Of a stretch of DNA of 64,000 nt, positions 49,744 to 58,993 are shown one piece after another (within the stretch, counting starts at the first letter, position 1; each line of letters starts with the position of its first letter). The stretch is taken from positions 172,514 through 236,513 of the forward strand of contig RAZH01000006.1 of assembly GCA_003612585.1 (NCBI GenBank), read 5' to 3'. The translations under genes were made by a program, and so were the position numbers. The notes under the pieces were generated by a model. That model had not been told where the DNA came from. It did not search any database and worked only from the letters and a program-made list of their open reading frames with translations. The stretch comes from a bacterium 1XD42-54. Lineage in GTDB: Bacteria; Bacillota; Clostridia; Lachnospirales; Lachnospiraceae.

Positions 49744-49862
49744 CTTTGTGTATTTACATGAAAATCAAAAGTCGAGCAAATTTTCTCTCTTTCTGCAATG
49801 AAAAAGGTGGAACGATATTCAACTTGACTGTGTGTGCAATGTACGGCAATATACTCATGGTC
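49645..49862. repeat. Direct repeat copy 1 (about 218 bp)
   Basis: The sequence from the MPTPEEW codons of the Spo0A-like gene to ATACTCATGGTC is repeated, with scattered mismatches, at 51387-51604. Most of the stretch after 49743 is non-coding. Confidence 0.65.
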
Positions 49863-50010
49863 GAGGGGCATCTCAAACAACGCCGCACATCAAAAGGGCA
49901 TTGTGTGAAAAGCCCAGCCGGAAATAACGTGGTATGATGTGAACATCATAGGGATGAGCTAAACGACATTTTGCTCATAGCTATGAACATTAATCATAGG
50001 AGGTGCTGTA

Positions 50011-50940
50011 ATGCACACATGGGAAACAATCGAACAATCCTTGACTTTTATCGAGGAACACCTGGCTGAAGAAATTTCGACGGAGGAATTGGCAAACACC
50101 GTTGGCCTGTCCCCTTTTTATTTCCAGCGCTTGTTCAAGCGACTGGTGAATAAATCGGTGCAGGAATATGTGAAGCTCCGCCGTTTGGCAAAGGTGATCG
50201 AGAATCTGGGGGACTCCGAGCAGAGAATTCTTGACGTCGCCTTAGACTACGGCTTTTCCAGCCACGCAAACTTTACACGGGCTTTCAAGGAAACGTATGG
50301 GATCACTCCCGAAGACTATAGGAGGAATTCACCAATGCTTAACACATTTGAAAAGCCGGAGATTTCCATGAACTACGTTCTGGTTGACGAAGGGGTTCCG
50401 CTGGTAGCGGGAGATATCGTTTTGGAAATTCAGAGAAAATCGCTGGCGACCCCGGAGACCTACCTTGGTCTGGAGACCGAAGTTCGTATTTCTGAGCAGG
50501 TTCCGGCTGGCGAAAGCACCGGCGTGGATGCGCCGGGTCAGCTTTGGAAACGGTATCACACGGAGAAAGCCTCAATTTTGTCCACCCTCGATACCAGCGT
50601 AGAAATGGGAATGTCCCATACGGAAGATGCTACGCAAGGCCTTTTCGCCTATTTTGTAGGTGGCTTTGCTAAAAATGTACCGGGCCAGTTGCAGGACGGT
50701 TTCATAAAGAAAGAACTTCCTGCAGGCGAATACATCGTTTGCAAAATTGAAGCAGAAAAATTTGAGGATTTGGTGACGGTTGCTTTGGATCAGGCCAGCA
50801 AGTATCTTTTTGGCACATGGCTGTCGCACCATAACCTGGCCACGGAACCCTTCTCTGCGGAAAAGTATTACCGGGATGCAGAGGACATGGCATACATGGA
50901 AATTTGGGTCAAGCCTTTGCCGCTGGATAGTCGGGCCTAA
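50011..50940 (+). CDS. AraC-family regulator with GyrI-like effector domain
   Basis: This 309-residue protein carries an AraC double HTH at its N-terminus (about 5-110: EEISTEELANTVGLSPFYFQ, LDVALDYGFSSHANFTRAFK). A GyrI-like ligand-binding domain follows (about 120-305, including GYIV/CKIEAEKFEDLV and MEIWVKPL). Such MarA/Rob/SoxS-like fusions bind small hydrophobic drugs and switch on resistance genes. GGAGGTGCTGTA precedes the ATG. It is 14 bp from the DUF3788 gene, so they form an operon. Confidence 0.88.
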   Translation: MHTWETIEQSLTFIEEHLAEEISTEELANTVGLSPFYFQRLFKRLVNKSVQEYVKLRRLAKVIENLGDSEQRILDVALDYGFSSHANFTRAFKETYGITPEDYRRNSPMLNTFEKPEISMNYVLVDEGVPLVAGDIVLEIQRKSLATPETYLGLETEVRISEQVPAGESTGVDAPGQLWKRYHTEKASILSTLDTSVEMGMSHTEDATQGLFAYFVGGFAKNVPGQLQDGFIKKELPAGEYIVCKIEAEKFEDLVTVALDQASKYLFGTWLSHHNLATEPFSAEKYYRDAEDMAYMEIWVKPLPLDSRA

Positions 50941-50954
50941 GGAGGGAAATTAGG

Positions 50955-51383
50955 ATGGATTGGAATATGCTCTATTCAAATGTAACGCCGCCAACGTGGG
51001 AGCAGGTCACAGAATATATTTGTAGCCCGTTATGGGCGGACTTCAATGAGCGTATCCAGTCCGCCTACCAGATCAAGCCCTGCATGGAACACAGCCGTTG
51101 TTCCATGCAGGCTGGCTGGAATATTAAGTACAAAAAGAGCGGAAGATCCCTTTGTACGCTCTATCCAATGAAAGGCTATTTTATCGCCCTCGTGGTCATA
51201 GGAAGTCATGAACTTGCAGAGGCAGAGCTTCTCATGCCGCTATGCTCGAACTATGTACAAACGGTATTCAAAGCTACTAAAGCTGGAAATGGACAGAAAT
51301 GGGTAATGCTGGATGTCAAGAACGAAAGGATCATGGAGGATGTTTTTAGCCTTATCAATCTTCGGAAACGTATGCCACTATAA
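50955..51383 (+). CDS. DUF3788 family protein
   Basis: This 142-residue protein shows the family pattern: LWADFNERIQSAYQIKP near the start, then AGWNIKYKKSGRSLCTLYPM, FIALVVIGSHEL and QKWVMLDVKNE. The fold is unknown but is related to small-molecule-binding domains. It is co-transcribed with the AraC/GyrI regulator. A second DUF3788 gene lies at 58008-58421. Confidence 0.8.
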   Translation: MDWNMLYSNVTPPTWEQVTEYICSPLWADFNERIQSAYQIKPCMEHSRCSMQAGWNIKYKKSGRSLCTLYPMKGYFIALVVIGSHELAEAELLMPLCSNYVQTVFKATKAGNGQKWVMLDVKNERIMEDVFSLINLRKRMPL

Positions 51384-51386
51384 TAG

Positions 51387-51487
51387 CAGGTGACATGCCC
51401 ACGCCGGAGGAGTGGTTGAGTTATGTGATCAGGAAACTGGAATCCGAAGGGCTGTCTGATTTGTTACGTTGGTATCCGAATCTGTAA
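51387..51487 (+). pseudogene. Duplicated 3' fragment of the Spo0A-like gene
   Basis: In-frame codons give DMPTPEEWLSYVIRKLESEG and end at RWYPNL plus stop, matching the last 33 residues of the gene at 49492-49743. There is no start codon or 5' part. Confidence 0.75.
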
Positions 51488-51604
51488 TTGTGTGCATTTA
51501 CAAGCAACTAGAGGGAGGGTAATCTTGTAGCTTTTATGCGGATGCGCTTGGGATGATATTCAACTTGACTATGTGCAGAATATATAGGAATATACTCATG
51601 GTCA
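51387..51604. repeat. Direct repeat copy 2 (about 218 bp)
   Basis: This is the second copy of the 49645-49862 segment, ending at the same ATACTCATGGTC. The pair brackets the AraC/GyrI and DUF3788 genes, consistent with insertion by homologous recombination or a duplicated ancestral cassette. The rest of 51384-51732 holds the tetR promoter and no gene. Confidence 0.65.
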
Positions 51605-51652
51605 AAATTCTCTGTAAGCAATCCGAATGCCAAAAGAGGAAAAAAATTAGCC

Positions 51653-51714
51653 TTGACAAGCGACCATCGGTCGCTATATAATGATAGCAAAACAAGAAGC
51701 GACCGATGGTCGTT
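51653..51714 (+). promoter_or_regulatory. Promoter and two operators of the tetR-rph-MFS operon
   Basis: TTGACA (51653-51658), an 18-bp spacer and TATAAT (51677-51682) form the promoter. The spacer is itself the palindrome AGCGACC-ATC-GGTCGCT (51659-51675). A second copy, AGCGACC-GAT-GGTCGTT, lies at 51698-51714, 39 bp downstream. A bound TetR dimer would block the polymerase directly. Confidence 0.88.
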
Positions 51715-51732
51715 ATAAGGAGGTATCATAAT

Positions 51733-52338
51733 ATGCCAAAAGGAATTATGCTTACACCAGAACAACAAGAAGAGCGTCGAGAAGAAATAATCAGTATTGC
51801 TTTGCAGCTCATAGAGAAAAATGGATTCCAAAAAACATCAATGAGGGAAATTGCGATTTTAGCAAACATGGGAAAGTCCAGTCTGTATGATTTTTTCAAA
51901 ACGAAAGACGAGATTGTTGTATATGCAGTTGAGAAAGAAATAGAAGAAATAATTAAAAAGGTTCATAGGATTATTGCCGATGAATCCTCGCCGGAACAGT
52001 GTCTTAGAAAAATCATGCTGAATCATCTTGGAGTACCAAAGCAGTATCGAACGGTGCTGATGTGGTTAAATACAGAATCTGACTATTTAGAAGAAGATTA
52101 TCGAAAGCGGCTGAAAACTGCGCGTTACGCATATCAGGATATTATAAAATCTGTAATTGAAAATGGAGTGAAATCAGGCGTCTTCCGTAAGACAAATGCC
52201 GATTTAATGACGCGTTTGTTAATTAACTCCATTATATCAATCATTTACACATCCCGACCATCAGCCAGTCCGGAGAAAATGCTTGATGAAACAATGGATA
52301 TATTTCTACACGGAATTATGAATGATGAAGGTGAATAA
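51733..52338 (+). CDS. TetR-family repressor
   Basis: This 201-residue repressor has an N-terminal HTH (GFQKTSMREIAILANMGKSS, LYDFFKTKDEI) and an all-helical ligand domain. It most likely binds the two palindromes at 51659-51675 and 51698-51714 and represses itself and the next two genes. The ATG at 51733 follows AAGGAGGTATCATAA. The inducer is unknown; a rifamycin-like or other hydrophobic drug is plausible from the neighbours. Confidence 0.9.
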   Translation: MPKGIMLTPEQQEERREEIISIALQLIEKNGFQKTSMREIAILANMGKSSLYDFFKTKDEIVVYAVEKEIEEIIKKVHRIIADESSPEQCLRKIMLNHLGVPKQYRTVLMWLNTESDYLEEDYRKRLKTARYAYQDIIKSVIENGVKSGVFRKTNADLMTRLLINSIISIIYTSRPSASPEKMLDETMDIFLHGIMNDEGE

Positions 52339-52340
52339 TT

Positions 52341-54908
52341 ATGATTTATTATACCCTACCCTTGCTGCATAAACAGGCAACCCTTGAAATGGTCGGCGGA
52401 AAAGGTATGTCTTTATCAAAACTTTTGACAGCGGGCATCCCTGTGCCGGAGGGCTTTCATGTTACGACTACCTCATACAAGATTTTTGTTGAAAAGAACC
52501 ATATTCAACCTCACATTAATAAGTTGCTGGACGGTATTGACTCTAACAATACCAGTCAGCTTGAAAATGTATCTACGCAGATAGGGATGCTTTTCCATGA
52601 TGGAGAAATGCCGCAGGAAGTATCAGATGCAATTAAAACCGCATATGCCGGATTGGGAAATATAGCAGTGGCTGTCCGTTCCTCCGCAACCGCCGAGGAT
52701 TTGCCCGACGCTTCTTTTGCAGGCCAGCAGGAAACCTATCTTAACATACAAGGTGAGAATGAAGTTCTTGACGCTGTAAAGAGGTGCTGGGCTTCCCTAT
52801 GGACAGCTCGCGCTATTGCTTATCGCATGAAGAATGATATAAAGCAGGAAATTGTCGCACTTGCTGTTGTAGTACAAAAGCTTGCGTTTTCCGATGCGTC
52901 CGGCGTTATGTTTACGCTAAACCCTATCAATGGCAGACGTAGCGAAATGATTGTTAACGCCGCGTGGGGACTTGGCGAATCGGTTGTTTCTAGCTTAGTC
53001 ACCCCTGATACAATTGTTGTAGATAAAAATGCTGAACGAATTGTATCATATGAAGTAGCAAACAAAGAAATTATGACAGTCCGCAACTCAGATGGAACAG
53101 AAGAAATCCCAACTCCTGAACAGTTGAGGAAAAAACATGCTCTTACTCGCAATCAAGTTATGCGATTAACACAACTTGGAAAAAAAATTGAGAAGTATTA
53201 TGAAATGCCTATGGATGTAGAGTGGGCACTGGAAAAAGATAAGTTGTATATTGTTCAGGCTCGCCCCATTACTGTCCTACCGCCGGAATGGACGTTACCG
53301 GAAAAGGATGTTATATATACAAAAGGCAGTCTAGCGGAACACTTGCCAAATCCTGTTACGCCCTTATTCGCCACACTTGGGCTTGAAATAGTCAACCGTG
53401 CGTCGGCGCTTTTATGGATAGATATGTTTGGTAAAAGTGCGAAAAAGCTACTGCCAGAAAACGGAGCATATACGATTATTAACGGATATGTTTATCTTTC
53501 CGCTAATTCAAAGCCTCTTTTGATTGCTGTCAAATCCCTTTCACCCCGATCTTTACGCCGTGCGCTTACGAACAGTGTTGCACGCTGGGAAACAGCACGA
53601 AAAGAATTTGAGGATGTGATTAAACAATGGGAAGAAAAGCCCCTGCATACGCTGAATGCCCATCAAATAATGAAGGGGATTCAGACTGTATTTTATGCCG
53701 CTTGTATTTATTTTACAAGAATTCAGCTTACATTGCCAGCCGCCTCTATCAGCGAAACATTATTTACAAAATTTTTTCAGGGAGCGGCTCGTCGCGCTGG
53801 TATGACAGATACTTCTGTTTTCCTGCTTGGATTTGATACGATTGCTCTGCAAGCCGAAAAGAACCTGTGGAGTCTCTCGGAATGGGTAAAGCAAAATAAT
53901 ACTCTCAACCTTTATCTGCAAAGTAATCCAACAGCAAAGATAGCGGAAAATTTTATGTCCTCAGTTCCGCCTGACGAAGTTTCGCTGGAAGTATGGATAG
54001 AATGGAAAAATCGAATCAATCAGTATTTTAAAGAGTTCGGTCGTACCGCTTATGAATTTGATTTTGCATATTCCACACCGCAGGAAACACTTACACCAAC
54101 CTTTGAATCCATAAAAACCTTTGTAGAAGGCAAAGGTGAAAGTCCTTTTTTACGTCAATCCAAATTTGAAAAGCATAGGAAACAGGCAGAAGAAGAAATT
54201 TTACAACATATAGGTGGCTCACGCAAAAAACTGTTTTTGAAGTTGCTCCATTGGGCGCAGGAAACTGCTCCTATGCGTGAAAATGCTATTTATTGCATGG
54301 GAATGGGGCATCCTCTGATTCGCCAGATGTTTCATGAAATTTCAGCACGCCTTATACGTGGCGGAGCTACTTCGCATATAGATGATATATATTGGCTCAC
54401 AAAATTGGAATTGGAAAAACTCATAGTACAGTTAGACAAAAATATACCTTTATCCGATAGAAAAAATTCGATACTTGAGCGAAAAGCGGAACTCAAAAAG
54501 TATCAGGGCTATGTGTCACCAGCTCAGTTACCTGAGAAGAAAGTAAAAAGCATATCACATGCACCACAGAAACAAAAAGATGGAAAAACCGTGTTGAGGG
54601 GTATAGGAACCAGTTCTGGTGTTGTGACAGCTCGTGCCTGCATACTAAATAGTCCGGCAGATTTTAAAAATTTCCAGCCAGGAAGTGTTTTGGTTGCCGT
54701 TACTACAACTCCGGCTTGGACACCCTTATTTGCCTCTGCAAGTGGAATTGTAACGGATATTGGAGGTCCTCTCAGTCATTCAAGTATTGTTGCGCGGGAA
54801 TGTGGTATCCCTGCCGTTATGGCGACACACACAGCCACGAGAAGTATTAAAAATGGACAAATGATAACGGTGGACGGCTCAGAGGGGACGGTGACGATTG
54901 ATGAATAA
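52341..54908 (+). CDS. Rifampin phosphotransferase / PEP-synthase-like enzyme
   Basis: This is an 855-residue three-part dikinase-like enzyme. The N-terminal ATP-grasp domain (about 1-320: GGKGMSLSKLLTAG, AVRSSATAEDLPDASFAGQQ, MDVEWALEKDKLYIVQARPI) is followed by a helical substrate domain (about 330-750). A swivelling His domain completes it, with the phospho-His in GGPLSHSSIVARECGIPAV (about 770-850). Size and order match Rph, which inactivates rifamycins, more than PEP synthase, because the TIM-barrel PEP domain is missing. The substrate remains inferred. It starts 2 bp after the tetR stop and overlaps the MFS gene. Confidence 0.8.
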   Translation: MIYYTLPLLHKQATLEMVGGKGMSLSKLLTAGIPVPEGFHVTTTSYKIFVEKNHIQPHINKLLDGIDSNNTSQLENVSTQIGMLFHDGEMPQEVSDAIKTAYAGLGNIAVAVRSSATAEDLPDASFAGQQETYLNIQGENEVLDAVKRCWASLWTARAIAYRMKNDIKQEIVALAVVVQKLAFSDASGVMFTLNPINGRRSEMIVNAAWGLGESVVSSLVTPDTIVVDKNAERIVSYEVANKEIMTVRNSDGTEEIPTPEQLRKKHALTRNQVMRLTQLGKKIEKYYEMPMDVEWALEKDKLYIVQARPITVLPPEWTLPEKDVIYTKGSLAEHLPNPVTPLFATLGLEIVNRASALLWIDMFGKSAKKLLPENGAYTIINGYVYLSANSKPLLIAVKSLSPRSLRRALTNSVARWETARKEFEDVIKQWEEKPLHTLNAHQIMKGIQTVFYAACIYFTRIQLTLPAASISETLFTKFFQGAARRAGMTDTSVFLLGFDTIALQAEKNLWSLSEWVKQNNTLNLYLQSNPTAKIAENFMSSVPPDEVSLEVWIEWKNRINQYFKEFGRTAYEFDFAYSTPQETLTPTFESIKTFVEGKGESPFLRQSKFEKHRKQAEEEILQHIGGSRKKLFLKLLHWAQETAPMRENAIYCMGMGHPLIRQMFHEISARLIRGGATSHIDDIYWLTKLELEKLIVQLDKNIPLSDRKNSILERKAELKKYQGYVSPAQLPEKKVKSISHAPQKQKDGKTVLRGIGTSSGVVTARACILNSPADFKNFQPGSVLVAVTTTPAWTPLFASASGIVTDIGGPLSHSSIVARECGIPAVMATHTATRSIKNGQMITVDGSEGTVTIDE

Positions 54909-56061
54909 AAAGCCAATTTTCGCTTTAAATCTTGCTACTTTGGTGATTGCGTTAGGATATAGCTTAGTTCTTCCGGTCATGCCATTTTACATGGAAAATC
55001 TAGGTGCTGGCGGTCGTGAGCTTGGATGGCTCACTGCCGTATATGCTCTGGCACAAACAGTATGCGCACCTTTTTGGGGTGCACTGTCCGACCGAATTGG
55101 TAGAAAGCCGATTATCAGCATTGGTATTATAGGATATTCCATCAGTTTGTTCCTGTTCGGTTTGGCTTCATCCTTTTGGACACTATTTATAGCTCGCAGT
55201 TTATCGGGTATTTTGTCATCTGCTACGTCCGTTGCATCTTTGGCATATGTTGGAGATTCCAGCTCGGAGGAAGAAAGAAGCAAGAATATGAGTCAACTTG
55301 GAGCTTCAATGAGCATTGGCGTAATGATGGGACCATTATTGGGAGGCATTCTTGCAGGCTATTCGCTTGCGCTCCCATTTTTTACAGGCGCTGGCATTTC
55401 ATTTATTGCCTTTCTACTAATTCTAACACTTTTGCCAGAGTCAATTGAGCGTTCAGGACAGACGGAAAAAAGAAAACCCTTTGATTTTTCAGACCTGAAA
55501 AGTATAATTTTGGGCTCAGCAGGAATGGTTTTGATACTTATTTTCGTTGTGCATTTCTGTCAAACAGGCTTGCAAGGAATTACGGGGCTGTATGTCGTAG
55601 ATAAGTTTGGATTTTCCACTAAGCAAGTTGGTGTTATTTGGATGGCTCTAGCAGGTATTTTGATTGTAGTACAAGGCTTTTTGACTGGTCCTTTAGCAAA
55701 AAAAATTGGTGAGAAGCCACTAATACTGATAGGTGTGTTTTGCAAAGCCTTAGTAGCGTTTGCCATGGTATTGACAACTGGGTTTGTTAGTGTGTTGGTG
55801 GTTTTTGGCTTATTTGCGGTATCTTCTGCTATTACAGTACCCACATTAAACGCAACCCTTTCAAAAACTGACAATCAGCATAAAGGAACACTGATGGGAT
55901 TTGCCAGTACCGCCGGAAATCTTAGCAAAGTTATTGCTCCTTTATTAACTGGGTATCTGTATGAAAGCAATATTGAATTACCATATATAACCACAGGAGG
56001 GATAGCCTTAATCGGAGTGGTTATCTGCTATATCTGGATAAAAAATCAAAAGAACAAATGA
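54901..56061 (+). CDS. MFS drug efflux transporter (TetA-like)
   Basis: This 386-residue protein has twelve membrane helices and the MFS motif A GALSDRIGRKPIISIG after helix 2. The helix 5 antiporter signature region is GASMSIGVMMGPLLGGILAG. It should export a drug using the proton gradient. The ATG at 54901 lies inside the end of the preceding gene (8-bp overlap), so the two are translationally coupled. With TetR and the Rph-like enzyme it forms an inactivate-and-export operon. Confidence 0.9.
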   Translation: MNKKPIFALNLATLVIALGYSLVLPVMPFYMENLGAGGRELGWLTAVYALAQTVCAPFWGALSDRIGRKPIISIGIIGYSISLFLFGLASSFWTLFIARSLSGILSSATSVASLAYVGDSSSEEERSKNMSQLGASMSIGVMMGPLLGGILAGYSLALPFFTGAGISFIAFLLILTLLPESIERSGQTEKRKPFDFSDLKSIILGSAGMVLILIFVVHFCQTGLQGITGLYVVDKFGFSTKQVGVIWMALAGILIVVQGFLTGPLAKKIGEKPLILIGVFCKALVAFAMVLTTGFVSVLVVFGLFAVSSAITVPTLNATLSKTDNQHKGTLMGFASTAGNLSKVIAPLLTGYLYESNIELPYITTGGIALIGVVICYIWIKNQKNK

Positions 56062-56270
56062 TGGAAGAGGACGTTTATATGGAGGTTATACACAGTAACT
56101 AATCTGGTATAGAAATTCAATTGAGGCTTTTCTACTTTATTAAAGTCTTGCTACTACTTAAACCTATAATATCCTTAATTTATTATGACAAATTCCAATT
56201 CAACAGTTTTGATACATAAGGAGGTAACAATACTATGGAATAAAATAAAAAACGAAAGGAGATACGGACT

Positions 56271-57656
56271 ATGAATCTTGAAAAACTTGAATTTGAAAAG
56301 CTTATAGAGCAAATCTCCACTCTTTACAGAGAGAAGAAATATTCACAGCTTAAAAGCATTTTAGCAGACATTAATCCAACTGATATTGCTGTTCTTTTTG
56401 ATGAATTTCCAAATGAACAGAGGATTTTGCTCTTCCGTCTTCTTCCTAAAGAAGAGGCGGCTGAAACATTCGTTGAGCTTGACGGTGAAACGCAGGAGGC
56501 TCTCATCCATGCTTTTTCAGATACAGAGCTTCGTGAGGTTATTGACGAGCTTTACCTTGATGATACAGTTGATATTATTGAGGAAATGCCTGCAACAATT
56601 GTAAAAAGAATACTCAGAAATACTGATGCACAGACACGAAAATCAATTAACACTCTTTTAAAGTATCCTGAGGACAGCGCAGGCTCAATTATGACCCCTG
56701 AGTTTGTTGATCTGAAAAAGGATAACACTGTTGAGGATGCCTTTAAAAGAATAAGACGTACAGGTGTTGATAAGGAAACAATTTATACTTGTTACGTTAC
56801 TGACAGCTCAAGGCATCTTATTGGTGTAACTACAGTAAAGGAACTTTTGTTACACGATTATGACGATAAGATTGAAGAGTTTATGGAAACAAATATAATT
56901 TTTGTAAACACGCATGATGATAAAGAAATAGCGGCAAATTTCCTTGATAAGTATAACTTCCTTGCTCTTCCTGTTGTGGATATGGAAAACAGGCTTGTGG
57001 GTATCATTACAGTCGATGATGCTATTGACGTATTGCAGGAAGAGAATACTGAGGATATCCAGAAGATGCACGCTATTCTGCCTAACGAGAAACCTTATCT
57101 CAAAACAGGCATTTTTGAAACATGGAAATCCAGAATTACGTGGCTTTTGTTTCTTATGATAAGTGCAACATTTACGAGTATGATTTTAAATGCTTTTGAG
57201 GACAAGCTTTCGGCACTGATTGTACTGACCTCGTTTGTACCTATGCTTACGGGAACAAGCGGTAATTCGGGAGGTCAGGCGAGTGCCGTTATTATCCGTG
57301 CTCTTTCACTTAAAGAAATAAATTTTAAAGATATTTTTAAAGTGATATGGAAGGAATTCAGAGTAGGTGTTCTGTGCGGAATTACACTTGCCACTGTCAA
57401 TTTTGTTAAAATATGGTTTGTTGACAGAATATTGCTCGGTATGAGTGCTATTACTATTCAGGTTGATCTTGTAATCAGTCTGACACTTATAATCGAAATT
57501 ATATTTGCCAAAATGGTTGGATGCGTATTTCCTATTCTTGCAGAAAAAATGAAGCTTGACCCGGCTGTAATATCATCTCCGTTTATTACGACGGTTATGG
57601 ATGCGCTTTCACTTTTAATTTATTTCTGGCTGGCGACAATGATACTTCATATATAA
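56271..57656 (+). CDS. mgtE: Magnesium transporter MgtE
   Basis: This 461-residue protein has the MgtE layout. An N domain (IADINPTDIAVLFDEFPNEQ) is followed by two CBS domains (about 135-260) that sense Mg2+, then a five-helix pore (PMLTGTSGNSGGQASAVIIR is the conserved selectivity segment). All parts are present. AAAGGAGATACGG precedes the ATG. It is transcribed alone. The 209-bp gap upstream shows no M-box riboswitch that I can recognise. Confidence 0.95.
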   Translation: MNLEKLEFEKLIEQISTLYREKKYSQLKSILADINPTDIAVLFDEFPNEQRILLFRLLPKEEAAETFVELDGETQEALIHAFSDTELREVIDELYLDDTVDIIEEMPATIVKRILRNTDAQTRKSINTLLKYPEDSAGSIMTPEFVDLKKDNTVEDAFKRIRRTGVDKETIYTCYVTDSSRHLIGVTTVKELLLHDYDDKIEEFMETNIIFVNTHDDKEIAANFLDKYNFLALPVVDMENRLVGIITVDDAIDVLQEENTEDIQKMHAILPNEKPYLKTGIFETWKSRITWLLFLMISATFTSMILNAFEDKLSALIVLTSFVPMLTGTSGNSGGQASAVIIRALSLKEINFKDIFKVIWKEFRVGVLCGITLATVNFVKIWFVDRILLGMSAITIQVDLVISLTLIIEIIFAKMVGCVFPILAEKMKLDPAVISSPFITTVMDALSLLIYFWLATMILHI

Positions 57657-57690
57657 AAAAGCAGTTTTTCAAACCTGTTTTTTTATAGTG

Positions 57691-57960
57691 GTGCGCCTGG
57701 CGGCGCACGTTTCTAACCAATGAAAGTCTGGAATCCGCCCGGTAGTGGGAAGGATATAGCCGAAGGCAAGGGTGTCCATCGTGAAGTTGAATCTGAAGGA
57801 AGCCGGATTTCGGGGAAAGTACTAACCCGGAGAGCAAACCTCTGGTCTGACGAACAGAAATCACATAGAAAGAATTTCAGTTCATGTGTGGAAACTATAT
57901 CATGTTGACTATATCAAAGGGTTGCGGCAATATGGTTGATGAGCAAATGAGGAATAGCGC
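57691..57960 (+). ncRNA. 5' fragment of a group II intron (no ORF)
   Basis: The segment begins GTGCGCCTGGCGGCGCAC, a typical 5' end and first hairpin of bacterial group II introns. It continues with domain I-like sequence (AAGTCTGGAATCCGCCCGG, GGAAGGATATAGCCGAAGGC). No reverse-transcriptase frame follows and domains V-VI are not seen, so it is a truncated, immobile remnant. The 3' limit is approximate. It fills the gap between mgtE and the DUF3788 gene. Confidence 0.6.
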
Positions 57961-58007
57961 AATCTTTGAAAACAGGATCGATAGTGGTGTTTTGAGGAGG
58001 CTAAGTT

Positions 58008-58421
58008 ATGATCAACATAATACCAGATGAGAATGATATGATTGCCTTGATTGGACAATCTTTATATGACGTATGGCAGAGGCTATGCGCTGCGATTGAC
58101 GAGAAATACGATATGGATCGCATATGGAACAGCGGTGGCAAGTCCTGGACCTATGAATACAAATATCGCAGAGGCGGAAAAACACTTTGCGCCCTATATG
58201 CAAGGGAAAACTGTATGGGCTTTATGGTAATCTTAGGCAAAGATGAACGAGCCAAATTTGAAGCGATAAGGGATACTCTTTCTAATGCTGTTTGTAAGCA
58301 GTATGATGAGGCGAAAACCTATCATGACGGGAAATGGGTTATGTTTGAACCGACTAATACGGCTGATTTTGATGATTACATGAAATTGTTGGCTATCAAA
58401 AGAAAACCGAACCGAAAATGA
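58008..58421 (+). CDS. DUF3788 family protein, second copy
   Basis: This is a 137-residue protein with the DUF3788 pattern YDVWQRLCAAIDEKYDMDRI, WTYEYKYRRGGKTLCALYA, MGFMVILGKDERAKFE and GKWVMFEPTN. It is a diverged paralogue of 50955-51383, but has no AraC regulator beside it. GAGGAGGCTAAGTT precedes the ATG. It probably binds a small molecule; function unknown. Confidence 0.8.
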   Translation: MINIIPDENDMIALIGQSLYDVWQRLCAAIDEKYDMDRIWNSGGKSWTYEYKYRRGGKTLCALYARENCMGFMVILGKDERAKFEAIRDTLSNAVCKQYDEAKTYHDGKWVMFEPTNTADFDDYMKLLAIKRKPNRK

Positions 58422-58477
58422 CAAATTTCCGTTTTGTTGAGCCACGAAAATATATCTATAAGTGAGGAATTATCATT

Positions 58478-58942
58478 ATGAAATATACATGTACTGTGAT
58501 TTCGGTGGTGGACATCAGTGCCGCAAGAAATTTTTATGAGGATTTGTTTGGATTAGAGGTGTTCCAGGATTATGGCAGAAACATTGCTTTTACCTGCGGA
58601 CTGGCATTGCAGCAGGATTTTGACTGGCTTGTAGATCTGCCAAAAGAAAAGATATTAAAGAAATCCAACAATGCGGAAATCGTCTTTGAGGAACAGGACT
58701 TTGACGGTTTTTTGAACAAGTTGAAAGAATACCCGGATATTGAATATCTGGGAGAAGTGATCGATCATAGCTGGGGCCAGCGGGTGATTCGCTTTTACGA
58801 TTTGGACGGACATATCATTGAGGTTGGCGAGGATATGAAAATGGTTATAAAGCGTTTTCTTGCTACCGGTATGACAATGGAAGAAGTTTCTGTGAAAATG
58901 GACGCTTCCGTGGAGGATTTGACAAAACTTCTGAATAGTTAA
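58478..58942 (+). CDS. VOC-superfamily (glyoxalase/bleomycin-resistance fold) protein
   Basis: This 154-residue protein contains a VOC domain (about 1-118: VISVVDISAARNFYEDLFGL, then RVIRFYDLDGHIIEVGE with the C-terminal metal Glu). It ends in a short helical segment (TGMTMEEVSVKMDASVEDL) that looks like a small HTH. Such proteins bind or modify small toxic compounds. The substrate is unknown. GTGAGGAATTATC precedes the ATG. Confidence 0.82.
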   Translation: MKYTCTVISVVDISAARNFYEDLFGLEVFQDYGRNIAFTCGLALQQDFDWLVDLPKEKILKKSNNAEIVFEEQDFDGFLNKLKEYPDIEYLGEVIDHSWGQRVIRFYDLDGHIIEVGEDMKMVIKRFLATGMTMEEVSVKMDASVEDLTKLLNS

Positions 58943-58993
58943 TGTACTGTGGACGGATAAACTAACCGGAATTTTATAGAAAGGAGCGATAAA

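Noticed and set aside
49740..49937. 65-codon plus frame and opposing minus frames in the duplicated region
   Set aside because: They lie mostly in the non-coding part of the 218-bp repeat, have no ribosome site, and are not maintained as frames in the second copy.
57720..57908. 62-codon frame MKVWNPPGSGKD... inside the intron fragment
   Set aside because: It reads group II intron domain I sequence; coding is a by-product of the structured RNA.
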